DNA from: Clostridiales bacterium
GTDB lineage: Bacteria > Bacillota > Clostridia > Saccharofermentanales > Saccharofermentanaceae
DNA: 64,000 nucleotides
Direction: 5' to 3'
Assembly (NCBI GenBank): GCA_017428545.1
Contig: JAFRQR010000020.1
Coordinates: forward strand, 348,389-412,388
Below the pieces are notes generated by a model. That model was not told the DNA's origin, made no database searches, and was given only the letters and a program-made list of their open reading frames with translations. Position numbers and translations under genes: made by a program. Shown in pieces: positions 32,838 to 43,100 of the stretch (positions within the stretch are counted from its first letter, which is position 1; each line of letters starts with the position of its first letter).

Positions 32838-32866
32838 AAGAGGCCGCTCATATGGGCGGCCTCTTT
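32838..32866. terminator. Bidirectional terminator
   Basis: AAGAGGCCGC (32838-32847) and GCGGCCTCTT (32856-32865) with TTTT on one side and AAAA on the other. Shared by the two converging acyltransferase genes. Confidence 0.9.
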
Positions 32867-32901
32867 TCATGCGGATAAATAATCGGGCTATGCCTTAAAG
32901 G

Positions 32902-35865
32902 TCAGGCAGGTGCTTTTGCCTTGGTGGAAAGCACGGCTTTCTTTATGTTCTCGTAGGCGGAGACGATGAAGGCGGTGATCACGAAGACCATGACGGCGCC
33001 GATCCGTCCGAAGAACGGGTCGTTTTTCGTCATGAGGAGGGTCTGGATGACGGCGATGTGCATGATGTAGATCGGAAGCGAGTATTCTCTACCGAATTTC
33101 TCGGCGAAGGTGCCGATACCGAAGTTCGGGAACCTCAGGCACAAAAGCACGATGACATAGGTCATGATCTCCGCACCGATAAACGGAACGGCGGTGCCTT
33201 TCGTGTAGTGATTCAGTTCATAGATCGCGGCAAACGAGCAGACGGCGAAAAGGATCAGGAGGATCGCACCGATGTGTTTGATGCCGAGGATCTTCTTTTC
33301 GTATCTACGGATCAGCATACCCATCATCGTGTAGCCGAGGCCGATGAAGATCGCATTTCGGAGCTGGTAGAATTCACCGATGCCCATGTGCGCAAGAACT
33401 ACATAGGCAGCGACCAGGGCCGGCGCCAGATACATGGCGTACTTCAGGACCTTCAGCTTATGTAAGAGCATAAGGATCAAAAGTGCATACAGCAGTGATC
33501 CCAGATACCACAGATGCTCCGAGTACAGCGGGTAGTTATAAAGCAGGAAGTTCATAATCGGCTTGACCTTAAAGCAGGCCTTAAAGTCCGTCCAGGACCC
33601 GCTCATCTTATGGGAATAAAGCGCATACATGCCGATGTAGAAAGCGTTGGCCAGGACAAAGAACAGGAAGATGCGTTTCGTCTGCTTTTTCAGGCGATTC
33701 ATCATCTCGGAACCGTCTTCTCGGAAAAGGAGATATCCGCATACCACCAGGAAGAACGGAACGGCCGTTTTTCCGAAGGTGATAAAGACATCGCCGGCTT
33801 TGCCGTCGAAGGGCCAGTGGATCGCGACGACCAGGAAGGCCATGATGCCGCGCATGACGTCGATGGAATGGATGCGGGACTTGCCGGAAAGATCGAGTTT
33901 CAGGTCTTCCCTCTTCTTTCCCGCAATCAGCGCGATGATGTACTTATCAAGGCCGCTGACAACGGTCGCTAAGCCGACCGCCAGAAGGATCGTCAGAAGG
34001 ATATACATGCTCGGGCTGGATACTCGGAAGATCGAGCCGTCGTGAAGTCCGACGAGGAAGAGGTTATGGAGAAGGTAAAGTTCCAGAGAAACAGATCCCA
34101 GGAATTTCAGGATCGGGTTTCCAAAACGGACCTTCATCATGACAAGCAGAAGGAAGATCACAAAGCACATGATCCACGGAAGCTGCACGGAAAGGCAGCG
34201 GAGCTTATCGCCGATCGCACGGGTCTCACCCGGAATCTCACTCCAGTACGAGTACTTATTCAGGGCGTCGTTCGTCTTCACGCCGAGGAACCAGGTCAGG
34301 CCGGCGAAGAGAGGAAGAAGGACGACGTATGCTTTTCGAGCAAACTTAGTAAGGATCTCTGCGTGCTTGGAAACCAGGATGCCGACGATAAAGAGGAAGG
34401 AGGCATTGTACCACCATTCACCCATGAACCAGTAACGGCAGGAGAAATCCTTGCCGTGGCAGAGCCACAGGCTTCCACCGATCATGGCGAGCACGAAGAC
34501 CGTCATGAGGATCGTTGCGGCCGTTCTGTTTTTGATCAGGCGGTAAAGGATAAAGAATACGAGGTAAAGGATCGCGATCTCCACGATATACCACATGTGG
34601 GTGTTGATCAGCGTCCAGCCGGAAAGCACTCTGAGGATCTCCCAGCCTTTGAGCTTCGTGCCGCAGGCGCACAGCGCCAGGGTAAAGACAAGGATACACA
34701 TATAAAACGGCACCAGGATCGCGACATAGCGTTTTTTGAGGAAGCCCTTCAGGTAGTTCTCCTTATTCTTCAGGCTGGTATAAAGCCCGTAGCCCGAGAA
34801 GAAAAAGAAGATGCCGACGAAAAGGACGCCGCAGCCGGACAAAAACTCCAGCGGGCCTGCTTTATCCACAAGCTCCTGGCTTAAGTGGTGGAGGATAATC
34901 GCCACCGCGGCAAAGCCCTGAATGCCTTTGGAGGTGGAAAGGGAGAGCGGCTCTTCCTGCCACTCGTGTCTTTTACTGACCTTTGCGCCCAGGAAAAGGA
35001 GGAGCATCATGCCGCAGGCGATAAGCCAGATCGGGAATTCGAAAGTGGTAAAGCTCTGGAAGAAGGTCTTCTTTACTTTTTTCGGGGCAGATGTCTCGGA
35101 CTCGGGCTTTTCTGTTGAAGAAGGCTCTTCGCCCTGCTGAGAGATGTTTTCATTTTTCGACGTCGGGAAAGGCTCCGCATCGATACTTACGGTCTTTCCT
35201 TCAAGTTTCACCGACCCGATAATATAGCTTTCGAGATATTCCAGGTGGGAAAGATCTTCCTCTGTAAAGGGGACATCCGGGTTTTCCGGACTGGATACGA
35301 GCTGGATCTCGATCTCGTAGAGTTTTCCCGCTTCGGAAATAAATGAATACTTATTTGTCCTCAGCTTATATCTGGCATGTCCTTCGAAATTGACCGTCAG
35401 ATCGCTGGTAGTTTTATAAAGATCCATGTCGCCGGAGCGGATCACTCCTTTTTTCAGGATCTCCATGTTTTCCAGACTTTCCGGACTGTCGATTTCATTT
35501 TCCGGAACGTTTGCGATAAAGGTGTCTTCGCTTAGGTCGGAAGGCGCATCTTTCACATGGACCATAACAAAGAAGATCTGCCCGTTATCTGCTCCTACCG
35601 GCGGGGCTTCACCTTGAAGGGCGACGCCTTCTTCATCATAAAGATCCAGTATCGGCTGCACGCCATACTGCTTGGTCATTTCCGAATCGTTCTCGCTCAT
35701 ACCGACCCAATAAACTTCAGCAAAATCAGCCGGCAGCGTGACCGTGATGCCTTCCGGCAGTTCAAAGGTGCGGCCTTCTTCATCTGCCATCGGAAATGCA
35801 GCGGAAAAGGATACGACCAGAAGCAAAACAGTGATAAAAACGCTGAGTATCTTTCGTGATCTCAT
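32902..35865 (-). CDS. Double acyltransferase-3 membrane protein with extracytoplasmic N-domain
   Basis: 987 aa from the ATG at about 35865, which follows GGGGGGAAG; the frame is open to 36060. Signal/anchor near 1-25, extracellular domain to ~275, one more helix, then acyltransferase domain 1 (G-I-Q-G-F-A-A-V-A-I-I-L-H-H-L near ~310; G-E-W-W-Y-N) and domain 2 (S-I-D-V-M-R-G-I-M-A-F-L-V-V-A-I-H-W near ~665). Each has its own catalytic His. Two OafA domains in one chain plus an outer domain is uncommon. Probably modifies wall polymers or glycans. Downstream gene on the other strand encodes a single-domain relative. Confidence 0.85.
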   Translation of the reverse strand: MRSRKILSVFITVLLLVVSFSAAFPMADEEGRTFELPEGITVTLPADFAEVYWVGMSENDSEMTKQYGVQPILDLYDEEGVALQGEAPPVGADNGQIFFVMVHVKDAPSDLSEDTFIANVPENEIDSPESLENMEILKKGVIRSGDMDLYKTTSDLTVNFEGHARYKLRTNKYSFISEAGKLYEIEIQLVSSPENPDVPFTEEDLSHLEYLESYIIGSVKLEGKTVSIDAEPFPTSKNENISQQGEEPSSTEKPESETSAPKKVKKTFFQSFTTFEFPIWLIACGMMLLLFLGAKVSKRHEWQEEPLSLSTSKGIQGFAAVAIILHHLSQELVDKAGPLEFLSGCGVLFVGIFFFFSGYGLYTSLKNKENYLKGFLKKRYVAILVPFYMCILVFTLALCACGTKLKGWEILRVLSGWTLINTHMWYIVEIAILYLVFFILYRLIKNRTAATILMTVFVLAMIGGSLWLCHGKDFSCRYWFMGEWWYNASFLFIVGILVSKHAEILTKFARKAYVVLLPLFAGLTWFLGVKTNDALNKYSYWSEIPGETRAIGDKLRCLSVQLPWIMCFVIFLLLVMMKVRFGNPILKFLGSVSLELYLLHNLFLVGLHDGSIFRVSSPSMYILLTILLAVGLATVVSGLDKYIIALIAGKKREDLKLDLSGKSRIHSIDVMRGIMAFLVVAIHWPFDGKAGDVFITFGKTAVPFFLVVCGYLLFREDGSEMMNRLKKQTKRIFLFFVLANAFYIGMYALYSHKMSGSWTDFKACFKVKPIMNFLLYNYPLYSEHLWYLGSLLYALLILMLLHKLKVLKYAMYLAPALVAAYVVLAHMGIGEFYQLRNAIFIGLGYTMMGMLIRRYEKKILGIKHIGAILLILFAVCSFAAIYELNHYTKGTAVPFIGAEIMTYVIVLLCLRFPNFGIGTFAEKFGREYSLPIYIMHIAVIQTLLMTKNDPFFGRIGAVMVFVITAFIVSAYENIKKAVLSTKAKAPA

Positions 35866-35935
35866 AAGGATACTTCCCCCCTCGGGTTTTGATAAGTCAA
35901 AACTATCAATATGTGCATAATAATGCAACCGACTG

Positions 35936-36913
35936 TTAGTAGAGTCTCGTGTTTTCAGGGGTTTGCAGGAATTCTTCCACTTCTTTTTTCGTGGGGACGG
36001 AAGGGATGCCGCCGCGTTTTTGGACGCAAAGAGCGGCGAAGGCGTTACCTGTGATCGCACATTTTTTGAGATCTTCCCGGGTCATCTCCTCGACCTTTTT
36101 TCCTAAGGTGAGAAAGCTGCCGATAAAGCCTCCCCAGAACGAATCGCCGGCACCGGTCGTGTCGATGCTATTTACGGAAAAAGCCGGGATCTTCTCTTTT
36201 ATTCCGTTTCCTACGAGAAAAGCGCCTTCGCTTCCGAGTGTGACCGCGACGAGCTTCGGGCCCATGGCGAGAAGTTTCTCCGCCGCATCCTCCGGATCTT
36301 TACATCCGGTCAGAAGAAAACTCTCTTCGTCAGAAACCTTCAGAACATCCGCAAACGGGACTGCAGACTTCATCATCTCTACTGCCGTATCTACATCCGG
36401 CCAAAGCGAGGCGCGATAATTGGGATCATAGGAGATAAGTGCCCCGGAAGCTTTCGCGGTGCGGACGGCTTTTCGCGTCGCAGATCTTGCAGGTTCATCG
36501 GTCAGGGAAAGAGATCCGAAATGAAACACCTTACAGTTAGTTAGAAGCTCCATATCGAGTTCGTCTTCGCGGAGCATCGTATCGGCGCCGGGTTTTCTGG
36601 AAAAAGAGAAAGTCCGCTCGCCGTTACTATCTAATCCGACAAAGGCCAGTGTGGTGAACTGCTTGGGGTCACGGATCACCGAGCCGGTGGCGATTCCTTC
36701 TTTTTCGAGCGTCTCGATAAGAAAACGCCCGTGCATGTCGTCCCCGACTTTTGCGATGAGGGCCGTTTTCCATCCGAAGCGGCTCACGGCCGTGAGCATA
36801 TTGGCCGGTGCACCTCCGGGGTTCTGCTCAAAAAGGCGCATCCCGTCGGAACTTTTCCCCGACTCCGTAAAATCGATCAGTAATTCACCCAGCGCAACTA
36901 CATCGTAATTCAT
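35936..36913 (-). CDS. PfkB-family sugar kinase (fructokinase-like)
   Basis: 325 aa from the ATG at 36913. N-terminal Y-D-V-V-A-L-G-E-L-L-I-D-F, N-P-G-G-A-P-A-N near 33-40, and the anion hole D-T-T-G-A-G-D-S-F near 252-260 mark a ribokinase-family kinase, fructokinase subgroup. Two alternative starts upstream (36940 and 36961) come from a tandem duplication of the ribosome site and start (GTTGGGGATGCTATG), and 36961 begins right after the lipase stop. Phosphorylates fructose or a similar sugar. Confidence 0.88.
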   Translation of the reverse strand: MNYDVVALGELLIDFTESGKSSDGMRLFEQNPGGAPANMLTAVSRFGWKTALIAKVGDDMHGRFLIETLEKEGIATGSVIRDPKQFTTLAFVGLDSNGERTFSFSRKPGADTMLREDELDMELLTNCKVFHFGSLSLTDEPARSATRKAVRTAKASGALISYDPNYRASLWPDVDTAVEMMKSAVPFADVLKVSDEESFLLTGCKDPEDAAEKLLAMGPKLVAVTLGSEGAFLVGNGIKEKIPAFSVNSIDTTGAGDSFWGGFIGSFLTLGKKVEEMTREDLKKCAITGNAFAALCVQKRGGIPSVPTKKEVEEFLQTPENTRLY

Positions 36914-36962
36914 AGCATCCCCAACTATATCATATTTCATAGCATCCCCAACTACGTTCATA

Positions 36963-37745
36963 TCAAGCTTTCCGGTACGCGCGGACACGCTCGAGCAGCT
37001 TCGAATACAGGTTCGAATGGTCATAGGTCGTGTGAAAGCGCTTCGGTTTCAGAAGTTTAAAGAATGTCCTCTTCTTTTCTTCGCTGATATCCACGCGGCG
37101 GATCATGACGAAGCCTCTAAACGGCGGCATATAGGTCACGATGTCATTGATGTCCGCGAAGTTCCAGCACTCCGTGCAGACCGTATCCAGGTAGCTTTTC
37201 AGGCGAGAGGAATTCGAGCGTTTGCCCTTAAACGGACGGACGCTGCCGTAAGTAAAAAGATGCGGTTTGACACCGAAGTTATAGTTTAGATCCTGACAGC
37301 ACAAAATGGCCTGACCCGAACCCAGTGACCAGCCGACCACCTCGGTCTCCGCCGACGGGTGCTTTTCGTGCAGTTCTTTCCACTTCGAGCGGACTTCTCT
37401 TTTGATGGTCTTATACATGACGCCCCAGCCGTGATGGACGCGAAGCTGCAGGGGGCGCTCCTCGTAGGTGATCGCGTCGTAGTATTTACTTGAGAATTCG
37501 AATATGTTCGCAAACCAGTCCGTAAATCCCGAGCTCTTCTCGAAATTCAGCTGGATGACGTCGCGGTCTTCTTCGTAGTGGATCTCGTAATTGACTTCGT
37601 GCTCGATATGGAAAAACTTCTCCATCTTGTTGCACGAATAGCGGACGGGGATGTACTTGACGTCGCAGGTCGCCCGGCCCGTGTGGTTAAAATCGTCGCT
37701 GGTGTTGATAAAATACTGTTCAAAAGGCAGATGCGAATACGCCAT
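36963..37745 (-). CDS. Lipase class 3-family protein
   Basis: 260 aa. Nucleophile elbow G-W-S-L-G near 133-137, F-T-Y-G-S-V-R near 158-164, and N-D-I-V-T near 195-199 for the acid residue; the His is near the C-terminus (H-T-T-Y-D-H). No signal peptide, so it acts inside unless exported by another route. GGAAGG upstream. Adjacent sugar kinase starts 2 nt after its stop. Confidence 0.8.
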   Translation of the reverse strand: MAYSHLPFEQYFINTSDDFNHTGRATCDVKYIPVRYSCNKMEKFFHIEHEVNYEIHYEEDRDVIQLNFEKSSGFTDWFANIFEFSSKYYDAITYEERPLQLRVHHGWGVMYKTIKREVRSKWKELHEKHPSAETEVVGWSLGSGQAILCCQDLNYNFGVKPHLFTYGSVRPFKGKRSNSSRLKSYLDTVCTECWNFADINDIVTYMPPFRGFVMIRRVDISEEKKRTFFKLLKPKRFHTTYDHSNLYSKLLERVRAYRKA

Positions 37746-37858
37746 ATCTCTGGATTCCTTCCTCAGATCATCGATATTTCATCCCCGAATAAACATAAAT
37801 ACTACATCCGCATTTCATTTTAACATAACAGATTTCAGATACGAAATTCGCGTGAGGT

Positions 37859-38581
37859 TCATTCTGCCCAGGCGATTCTGCAGGACGTGATCTCATTTCC
37901 GTCTCTTACGATCCTGAAAAGATCTCCGTCTTCGGTCGCCATTTTCTCGATGTCCAGCTTCTCTCCCGCGAAAGACTGTCCGCCGTAGTGGATCTCCAGT
38001 TTCACTGGATCGTGGGTCTTGAAATGCTCGATATCATAGGTGTTCAGCATAAAACGCACATATTCGATATTGTTCGTGTGGTAGCAGTAATCGAGGCTCG
38101 TGGAGCGGACCACGATCGAGTCCACAGGCTCGGTCCCCGTCTTCGGAAATCTCGTGAACTCAGGGCCTTCCTCCTCCGAAGGATGCGCCATGTCCGGCGT
38201 AAAACCTACTGTCTCGGCTTTCCGGATCCTACCGCCTTCAAGATCGATCGCCGCAAGTTCGGTTCGGGCATGAAGGAATTTCTCTCCTTCTTTGCCCTCC
38301 ACGATCGTATCAAGGACCAGTTTCACCGCAGAAAACTTCGATATAAAACACCTTACGGAAAACGCCTCCCGCCATACCGGCCGGCGGTAAAACAGGAAAC
38401 TGTTCTTGGCAATGAGCCACATCGCCTTATACTTTTCCATCGCCACGATCCCATCGATGCCGAGATCGCCCATCAGCTCCGTAACGGCATTCTCCACGAT
38501 CTCATCCGCCGCCAGGATCGAAAGCTTCAGTTTACTGTCACACATGCTTCCCGTGACATAGGAATTCTTCTGATAAATCAT
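37859..38581 (-). CDS. Acyl-ACP thioesterase-like protein
   Basis: 240 aa, two hotdog halves. First: A-D-E-I-V-E-N-A-V-T-E-L and W-L-I-A-K; second: V-R-S-T-S-L-D-Y-C-Y-H-T-N-N-I-E-Y-V-R-F with the N-x-H-N-N/C-type catalytic region replaced by Y-H-T-N-N, as in bacterial FatA/B relatives. Hydrolyses acyl-ACP. AAGGAG is 14 nt before the ATG, far but usable. No neighbours of lipid metabolism. Confidence 0.85.
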   Translation of the reverse strand: MIYQKNSYVTGSMCDSKLKLSILAADEIVENAVTELMGDLGIDGIVAMEKYKAMWLIAKNSFLFYRRPVWREAFSVRCFISKFSAVKLVLDTIVEGKEGEKFLHARTELAAIDLEGGRIRKAETVGFTPDMAHPSEEEGPEFTRFPKTGTEPVDSIVVRSTSLDYCYHTNNIEYVRFMLNTYDIEHFKTHDPVKLEIHYGGQSFAGEKLDIEKMATEDGDLFRIVRDGNEITSCRIAWAE

Positions 38582-38796
38582 GCTTCGTTTCTAATCTCCT
38601 TACTAGCCGTTTCTGAAGGATCGATCCTTCGAAACAGGCAAGCATAATTATAGCACTACAAGACTTTGCAAAGAGATCTCCCCTCTTTGCAAAAACTGAA
38701 AAACGTAAATTTTTACAAAAATCCGTTAAATTTTGTCATTCCGGAAAAGGAGCGACATTTCTGTGCTTATATAAAGATATAAATAATCGACAAAAA

Positions 38797-38840
38797 TGCA
38801 AGGCAACAGAGGAATGGTTTTTCATCACCTCTGTTGTTTT
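38797..38840 (+). promoter_or_regulatory. Leader with attenuator-like hairpin
   Basis: The leader opens TGCAAGGCAACA (38797-38808) and forms CAACAGAGG (38804-38812) / CCTCTGTTG (38828-38836) then TTTTA, just before the ribosome site of the gene at 38859. A terminator in a leader suggests attenuation. The same 12-mer opens the leader at 52684. Confidence 0.5.
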
Positions 38841-38858
38841 ATTAGGAGAAGAAAATTC

Positions 38859-39938
38859 ATGGACCAAAAGGCTTCTGATGAGAAATATCTTCAAACTCTG
38901 GTCGCTATACTGATCGTGGCTTTGTGTCTCATCGGAAGTTTTCACGTCTGTCTGAAAGCAGTGCGTGAAAAGTCTGATTTAAAGGAAGTCCTCAAGGTCG
39001 GATCTGATGCGGGTCTTTCCGGAAGTGCAATTTATTATGTACCTATGATCGCAGATGCCGTTAACACGGAGCAGGCACAGAGAGAACTGGTTTCCCGTTG
39101 TGAAAACTGCCCCTCAGTTAAGGAAGTCTATCCCAGATACTCTTTCAGCATATTTACCGGGATCCAAAAGTACATTCCGGAAGAGGCCAAAAGATATATG
39201 CTCGACGGGCATATCCCTGTCGAAGATTATCGTAAGATGTCGGAAGAATCGTGGTTTTTAGAATCGGACGATGCGTCTTTGGCGCTGGCTTCTGTCTTAT
39301 GCAGGCAAGACGGAGCTCTCCGCTATCCGATCACTTTATCGGACGGAACAGTCCTTAGAAGTCTCCTTCCGAATCAGATCCTTCTCGGAGAAGATGCAAA
39401 AGAAAAGTATAAGACCGGAGATAAGATCTGGGTAGTTCGGATGGACGAGGATCATTCCTATTCCTTCTTCTCTTGTGAAGTAGCCGGATTCATCCCGGAA
39501 GAAAAGCCTCTTCTGGCAGTAGGCGCCCAGGGCGATCCTGCGGAACTGAAATCGCTTCTTTCTTCCATCAGCGATGAACGGAAAATCGAAAACAGCCTTT
39601 TTGACGGGGAAGTGAGCACCTACTATGGAGTGGTCGCTTCCATGACCGATGAATATGGCCACAAGTCCGCCTGGAGCTATATGTCAGACATGATCATCCT
39701 TCCCGAAGAAGGATTTGACGAAAGCGATCTGAAAAATGACTTGCAGGGGATCCTCCTGGCCCCGGAACGGATAGTTCCCTATAACTCGATCGAGCAGGAC
39801 TATAAGGAGCTGATTGAAAAAGAGTCGGACCGCCTGAATACGCGGATCATTATCGCCATATCAGCGTCGGCAGTGATTCTTCTCGGCACATCATTTTACT
39901 TAATAATGAAGAAAAAGAAATCGCACGAAAATGCATAA
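38859..39938 (+). CDS. Membrane-anchored extracytoplasmic protein
   Basis: 359 aa from the ATG at 38859 (AGGAG 9-10 nt upstream). Membrane helix near 11-31, a long outside domain with C-E-N-C-P near 77-81, and a second helix near 330-350 followed by K-K-K-K-S. Arrangement resembles the MacB-like outer domain of ABC exporters, without the permease. Function unknown. Controlled by an attenuator-like hairpin. Confidence 0.7.
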   Translation: MDQKASDEKYLQTLVAILIVALCLIGSFHVCLKAVREKSDLKEVLKVGSDAGLSGSAIYYVPMIADAVNTEQAQRELVSRCENCPSVKEVYPRYSFSIFTGIQKYIPEEAKRYMLDGHIPVEDYRKMSEESWFLESDDASLALASVLCRQDGALRYPITLSDGTVLRSLLPNQILLGEDAKEKYKTGDKIWVVRMDEDHSYSFFSCEVAGFIPEEKPLLAVGAQGDPAELKSLLSSISDERKIENSLFDGEVSTYYGVVASMTDEYGHKSAWSYMSDMIILPEEGFDESDLKNDLQGILLAPERIVPYNSIEQDYKELIEKESDRLNTRIIIAISASAVILLGTSFYLIMKKKKSHENA

Positions 39939-39980
39939 GAGGCAACAGTAACCATTCTGAAGATGGGAAATAAACCAATT

Positions 39981-40101
39981 CCAAGTAACAGTCAATCTCG
40001 AAACGTTTTACATTGACCATTACTTGGATTTTTACAGGAAGTCTATGTAATGGTCAATCTCGAAACGATTTACATTGACCATTACATTGACCATTACTTG
40101 G
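39981..40101. repeat. Inverted and direct repeats before the giant adhesin's end
   Basis: Inverted repeat CCAAGTAACAGTCAAT / ATTGACCATTACTTGG (39981-39996, 40012-40027; 14 of 16 pair), a second GTAATGGTCAAT / ATTGACCATTAC (40047-40058, 40074-40085) and a third arm at 40086-40101. Between the arms is AATCTCGAAACG twice. Possible small transposable remnant or regulatory array; no coding frame. Confidence 0.65.
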
Positions 40102-40127
40102 ATTTTCACAGTTGCTAATAGAACAGA

Positions 40128-40154
40128 GGCTGCCTCATTCATCCTGAGACAGCC
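40128..40154. terminator. Bidirectional terminator
   Basis: GGCTGCCTCA (40128-40137) and TGAGACAGCC (40145-40154), 7-nt loop, followed by CCGATTCTTTG. Between the converging membrane-protein and adhesin genes. Confidence 0.75.
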
Positions 40155-40195
40155 CCGATTCTTTGTTGCTTAATGTGACTTAATGCGATGTCCGC

Positions 40196-43100
40196 TTAAT
40201 CTGCGTCACGCTCCGTGCGGCGTCTTCTGAAGATCACGATGGCAACTGCCGCAACTGCAATGGAGAGGAATGCCGCTGCCGGAACCAGATTGCTCTTAGC
40301 AGTATCACCGGTCTTTACGATGCTTCTGCCTCTTCCTGCAGAGCTGACAACTTCAAATTCGATCGTGATGGTGGTTCCGTCGTTGTACTTGATTAATGCG
40401 CGGTGTACACCAAGTGTAAGACCCTCGATCGTATTGGAACTAAACTCTACCGTACCATCCGGCTTCTCCGTAAAGTCGTCCGGAGATACCGGCTTGTCAT
40501 CGATCGATACGGAATCGATCTTCTTGTCAGGTGCCGTTGTCGGAGTCGGTGTAGTCTCGGAAGGCTCCTGTACTTCGCTGTACGGAGATTCCACCGACGG
40601 CTTCGTTCCGCTGGGCTTTGTGCCTGTCGGCTCAGTGCCGGTAGGTTCTGTTCCTGTCGGGGTAGTACCCGTCGGATCCGGCGTCGTCTGTACGTCCTTC
40701 TTGTAGGTGTTCGTGATCACACACTCTTCCTGATTTGCGCTGTTGATCACAACCGTCGCACCGTTGTTTGTAACACTCAGTGTGTATCCGCTGATGGCTG
40801 CAGAAGCTGTATCCTCGGTAACGGTGTATGTATCAAGTTCGAGGTTATCCAGAACAACCTCACCTTCACCCTGGATATCGACAGTGGTTGTATAACCCTT
40901 TGTGCCGGTTATCGTGAAGTGATACGTCATCGAAGAAGCATCCGTCGGAGCTCCGGCTGCAAGAGCCTTCTTGATCTTCAGGCTGCCGAGTACCGGAGCC
41001 GGTGCCGTGTACTTATTCGTGAGCGTTGTTGTCGTATCACTGACGGTTGCACTTTCAAGCGCATATCCTGTTACTGTGATCGTCTCCTCTGTCCAGGAAT
41101 AAACATACTCAGCATTCGTAGCATCGTACTTCGCAAGGTTGTTGACCGTTGCGGTCCAGCCGTTCTGCTCATTCAGAGTGCAGGTATCGATCTGCGTACC
41201 GTTCTGGAGCAGATAGACTACCAGGCCGGAAGGTCTCAGACCAGCTGCATCGTTGTTATCGTCCCATACCTTCTTGACTGTCGCACTTGTCTGTACGGAA
41301 GAAGCATCGTAGGTATTTGTGATGATCGTCTTCGACGGATCGTTCTGATCCTTGACGTTACTGCTCATCCTATATCCCTGCACCTGCTCTTCCGACCAGC
41401 TGTAGACGATCTCAGAACCGTTTTCATACTTCGGAAGGTCATTGACTGTTGCCGACCATGCGTTGCTGTCATCCAGTACCACGCTCTGACCGTTACTGAG
41501 TGTTACAGTCAGGCTTGCCGGACGATCACCATTCTGGTTATTGTTATCGTCCCATACCTTCTGGATCGATACAGATGTCTTTTCATTCGTCTCCGCGTAG
41601 GTGTTCGTCACTGCCGCAGTCTTAGCATTATCGGAAGCTGTCAGTGTAACATCTCCGTCGCCGGATACGGCAAGTGTATAACCTTTGATCTGAGCCGCAC
41701 CATCAGCTGCCGTGCCGTTCTCAGCGATGGTATATGTACCAAGAACCAGGTCACTAAGAACTTTGCTCTCGCCGTTTTTCAGCTTGAATGTCTCACTGTA
41801 GTTGTTCGGGCCGGTTACCGTGAACTCGAATTCCTTGTCAAAAGCACTTGCCGGTGCGCCTGTGACTGTCTTGGTTACTGTCAGGCTGCCCTTAACATCT
41901 TTGCTGTAAGCATTCGTCACATTCGCAAATCCGTCTTTGTTTGCAGCAGTCAGAGTGACATCACCTTCGCCGGAAACGACAAGTGTATATCCGCTGATCT
42001 GAGCGGCACCATTAGCAGCTGTGCCATTCTCAGTTACAGTGTAAGTACCAAGAGCCAGATCGGTCAGAGTCTGGGACTCGCCAGCCTTCAGTTTGAATGT
42101 TTCACTGTAGTTGTTCGGGCCGGTTACTGTGAACTCGAATTCCTTGTCCGCTTCACTCGCCGGTGCACCTGTAACAGTCTTTGTGACTGTCAGGCTTCCC
42201 TTGACCTCAGTGTAACTATTCGTGATCGTTGTTGTAGCAACATTGTTTGCAACAACTGCGACTGCTCCACCGCCGGATACTACCAGATCGTAGCCGGAAA
42301 TAGCAGCATCTGTCTCATTTTCAGTTACCGTATATCTACCCGGAACAAGATCAGTTAATGTTTCAGATCCTGCACCATCTATCTGTACGATCGCGCTGTA
42401 GCCATTCGGGCCGGAAACTGTAAATGTATAAGTCTTTAAAGCAGCTGCACTAGGAGCATTGGTACCCAGGGCCTTGGTGATTTCCAAGGATCCGAGATCC
42501 TGAGTAAATCTGTTGATGAGCCCTGCTTCAGTAGCAGCCCCCTTGGTCACAGTCTCTGTAACAGAAGTTGTACTTCCTGTTGATGTAAATGTGTAACCCG
42601 CAACAGAGATAGAATCCGTTTTCTCGGTAACGGTATAGGTACCTACAGGAATGTCAGAAAACTCCTTAATAGTTCCTGCATCAACAGTAAAGAATACTTC
42701 AGTAGTACCAAAGGTCTTCTCATCCGCCTGGAGATACTGGTTCTCGCTGTTCTTTACAGAGAACTCGACTGTTCCGGTAATGTCCTTATTACTGTCATCT
42801 TTTGCAGTCTTTCTAACGATCAGGGCACCCTTCTGTTGCGTGTAAGCATTGGTTACTGTCGCGGTCTTATCCTTTTCGGCTGCTGTCAGTTCAACATTGC
42901 CTTCACCACTAACTACCAGATCGTAGCCGGAGATCTGAGCAGCGCCATTTGCAGCTGTGCCGTTCTCAGTTACAGTGTAGGTACCGAGAACCAGATCAGT
43001 CAGAGTCTTGGACTCACCATTCTTCAGTTCAAATGTCGCACTGTAGTTGTTCGGGCCGGTTACTGTAAATTCATAAGTCTTTGAAGCAGCTGCACTAGGA

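Noticed and set aside
34042..34884. 280-aa open frame on the plus strand
   Set aside because: Antisense to the double acyltransferase gene, charged low-complexity composition, no start signal.
40403..42358. 651-aa open frame on the plus strand
   Set aside because: It is antisense to the adhesin repeats, composed of Cys/Arg-rich sequence from the complementary codons, and has no ribosome site or family motif.
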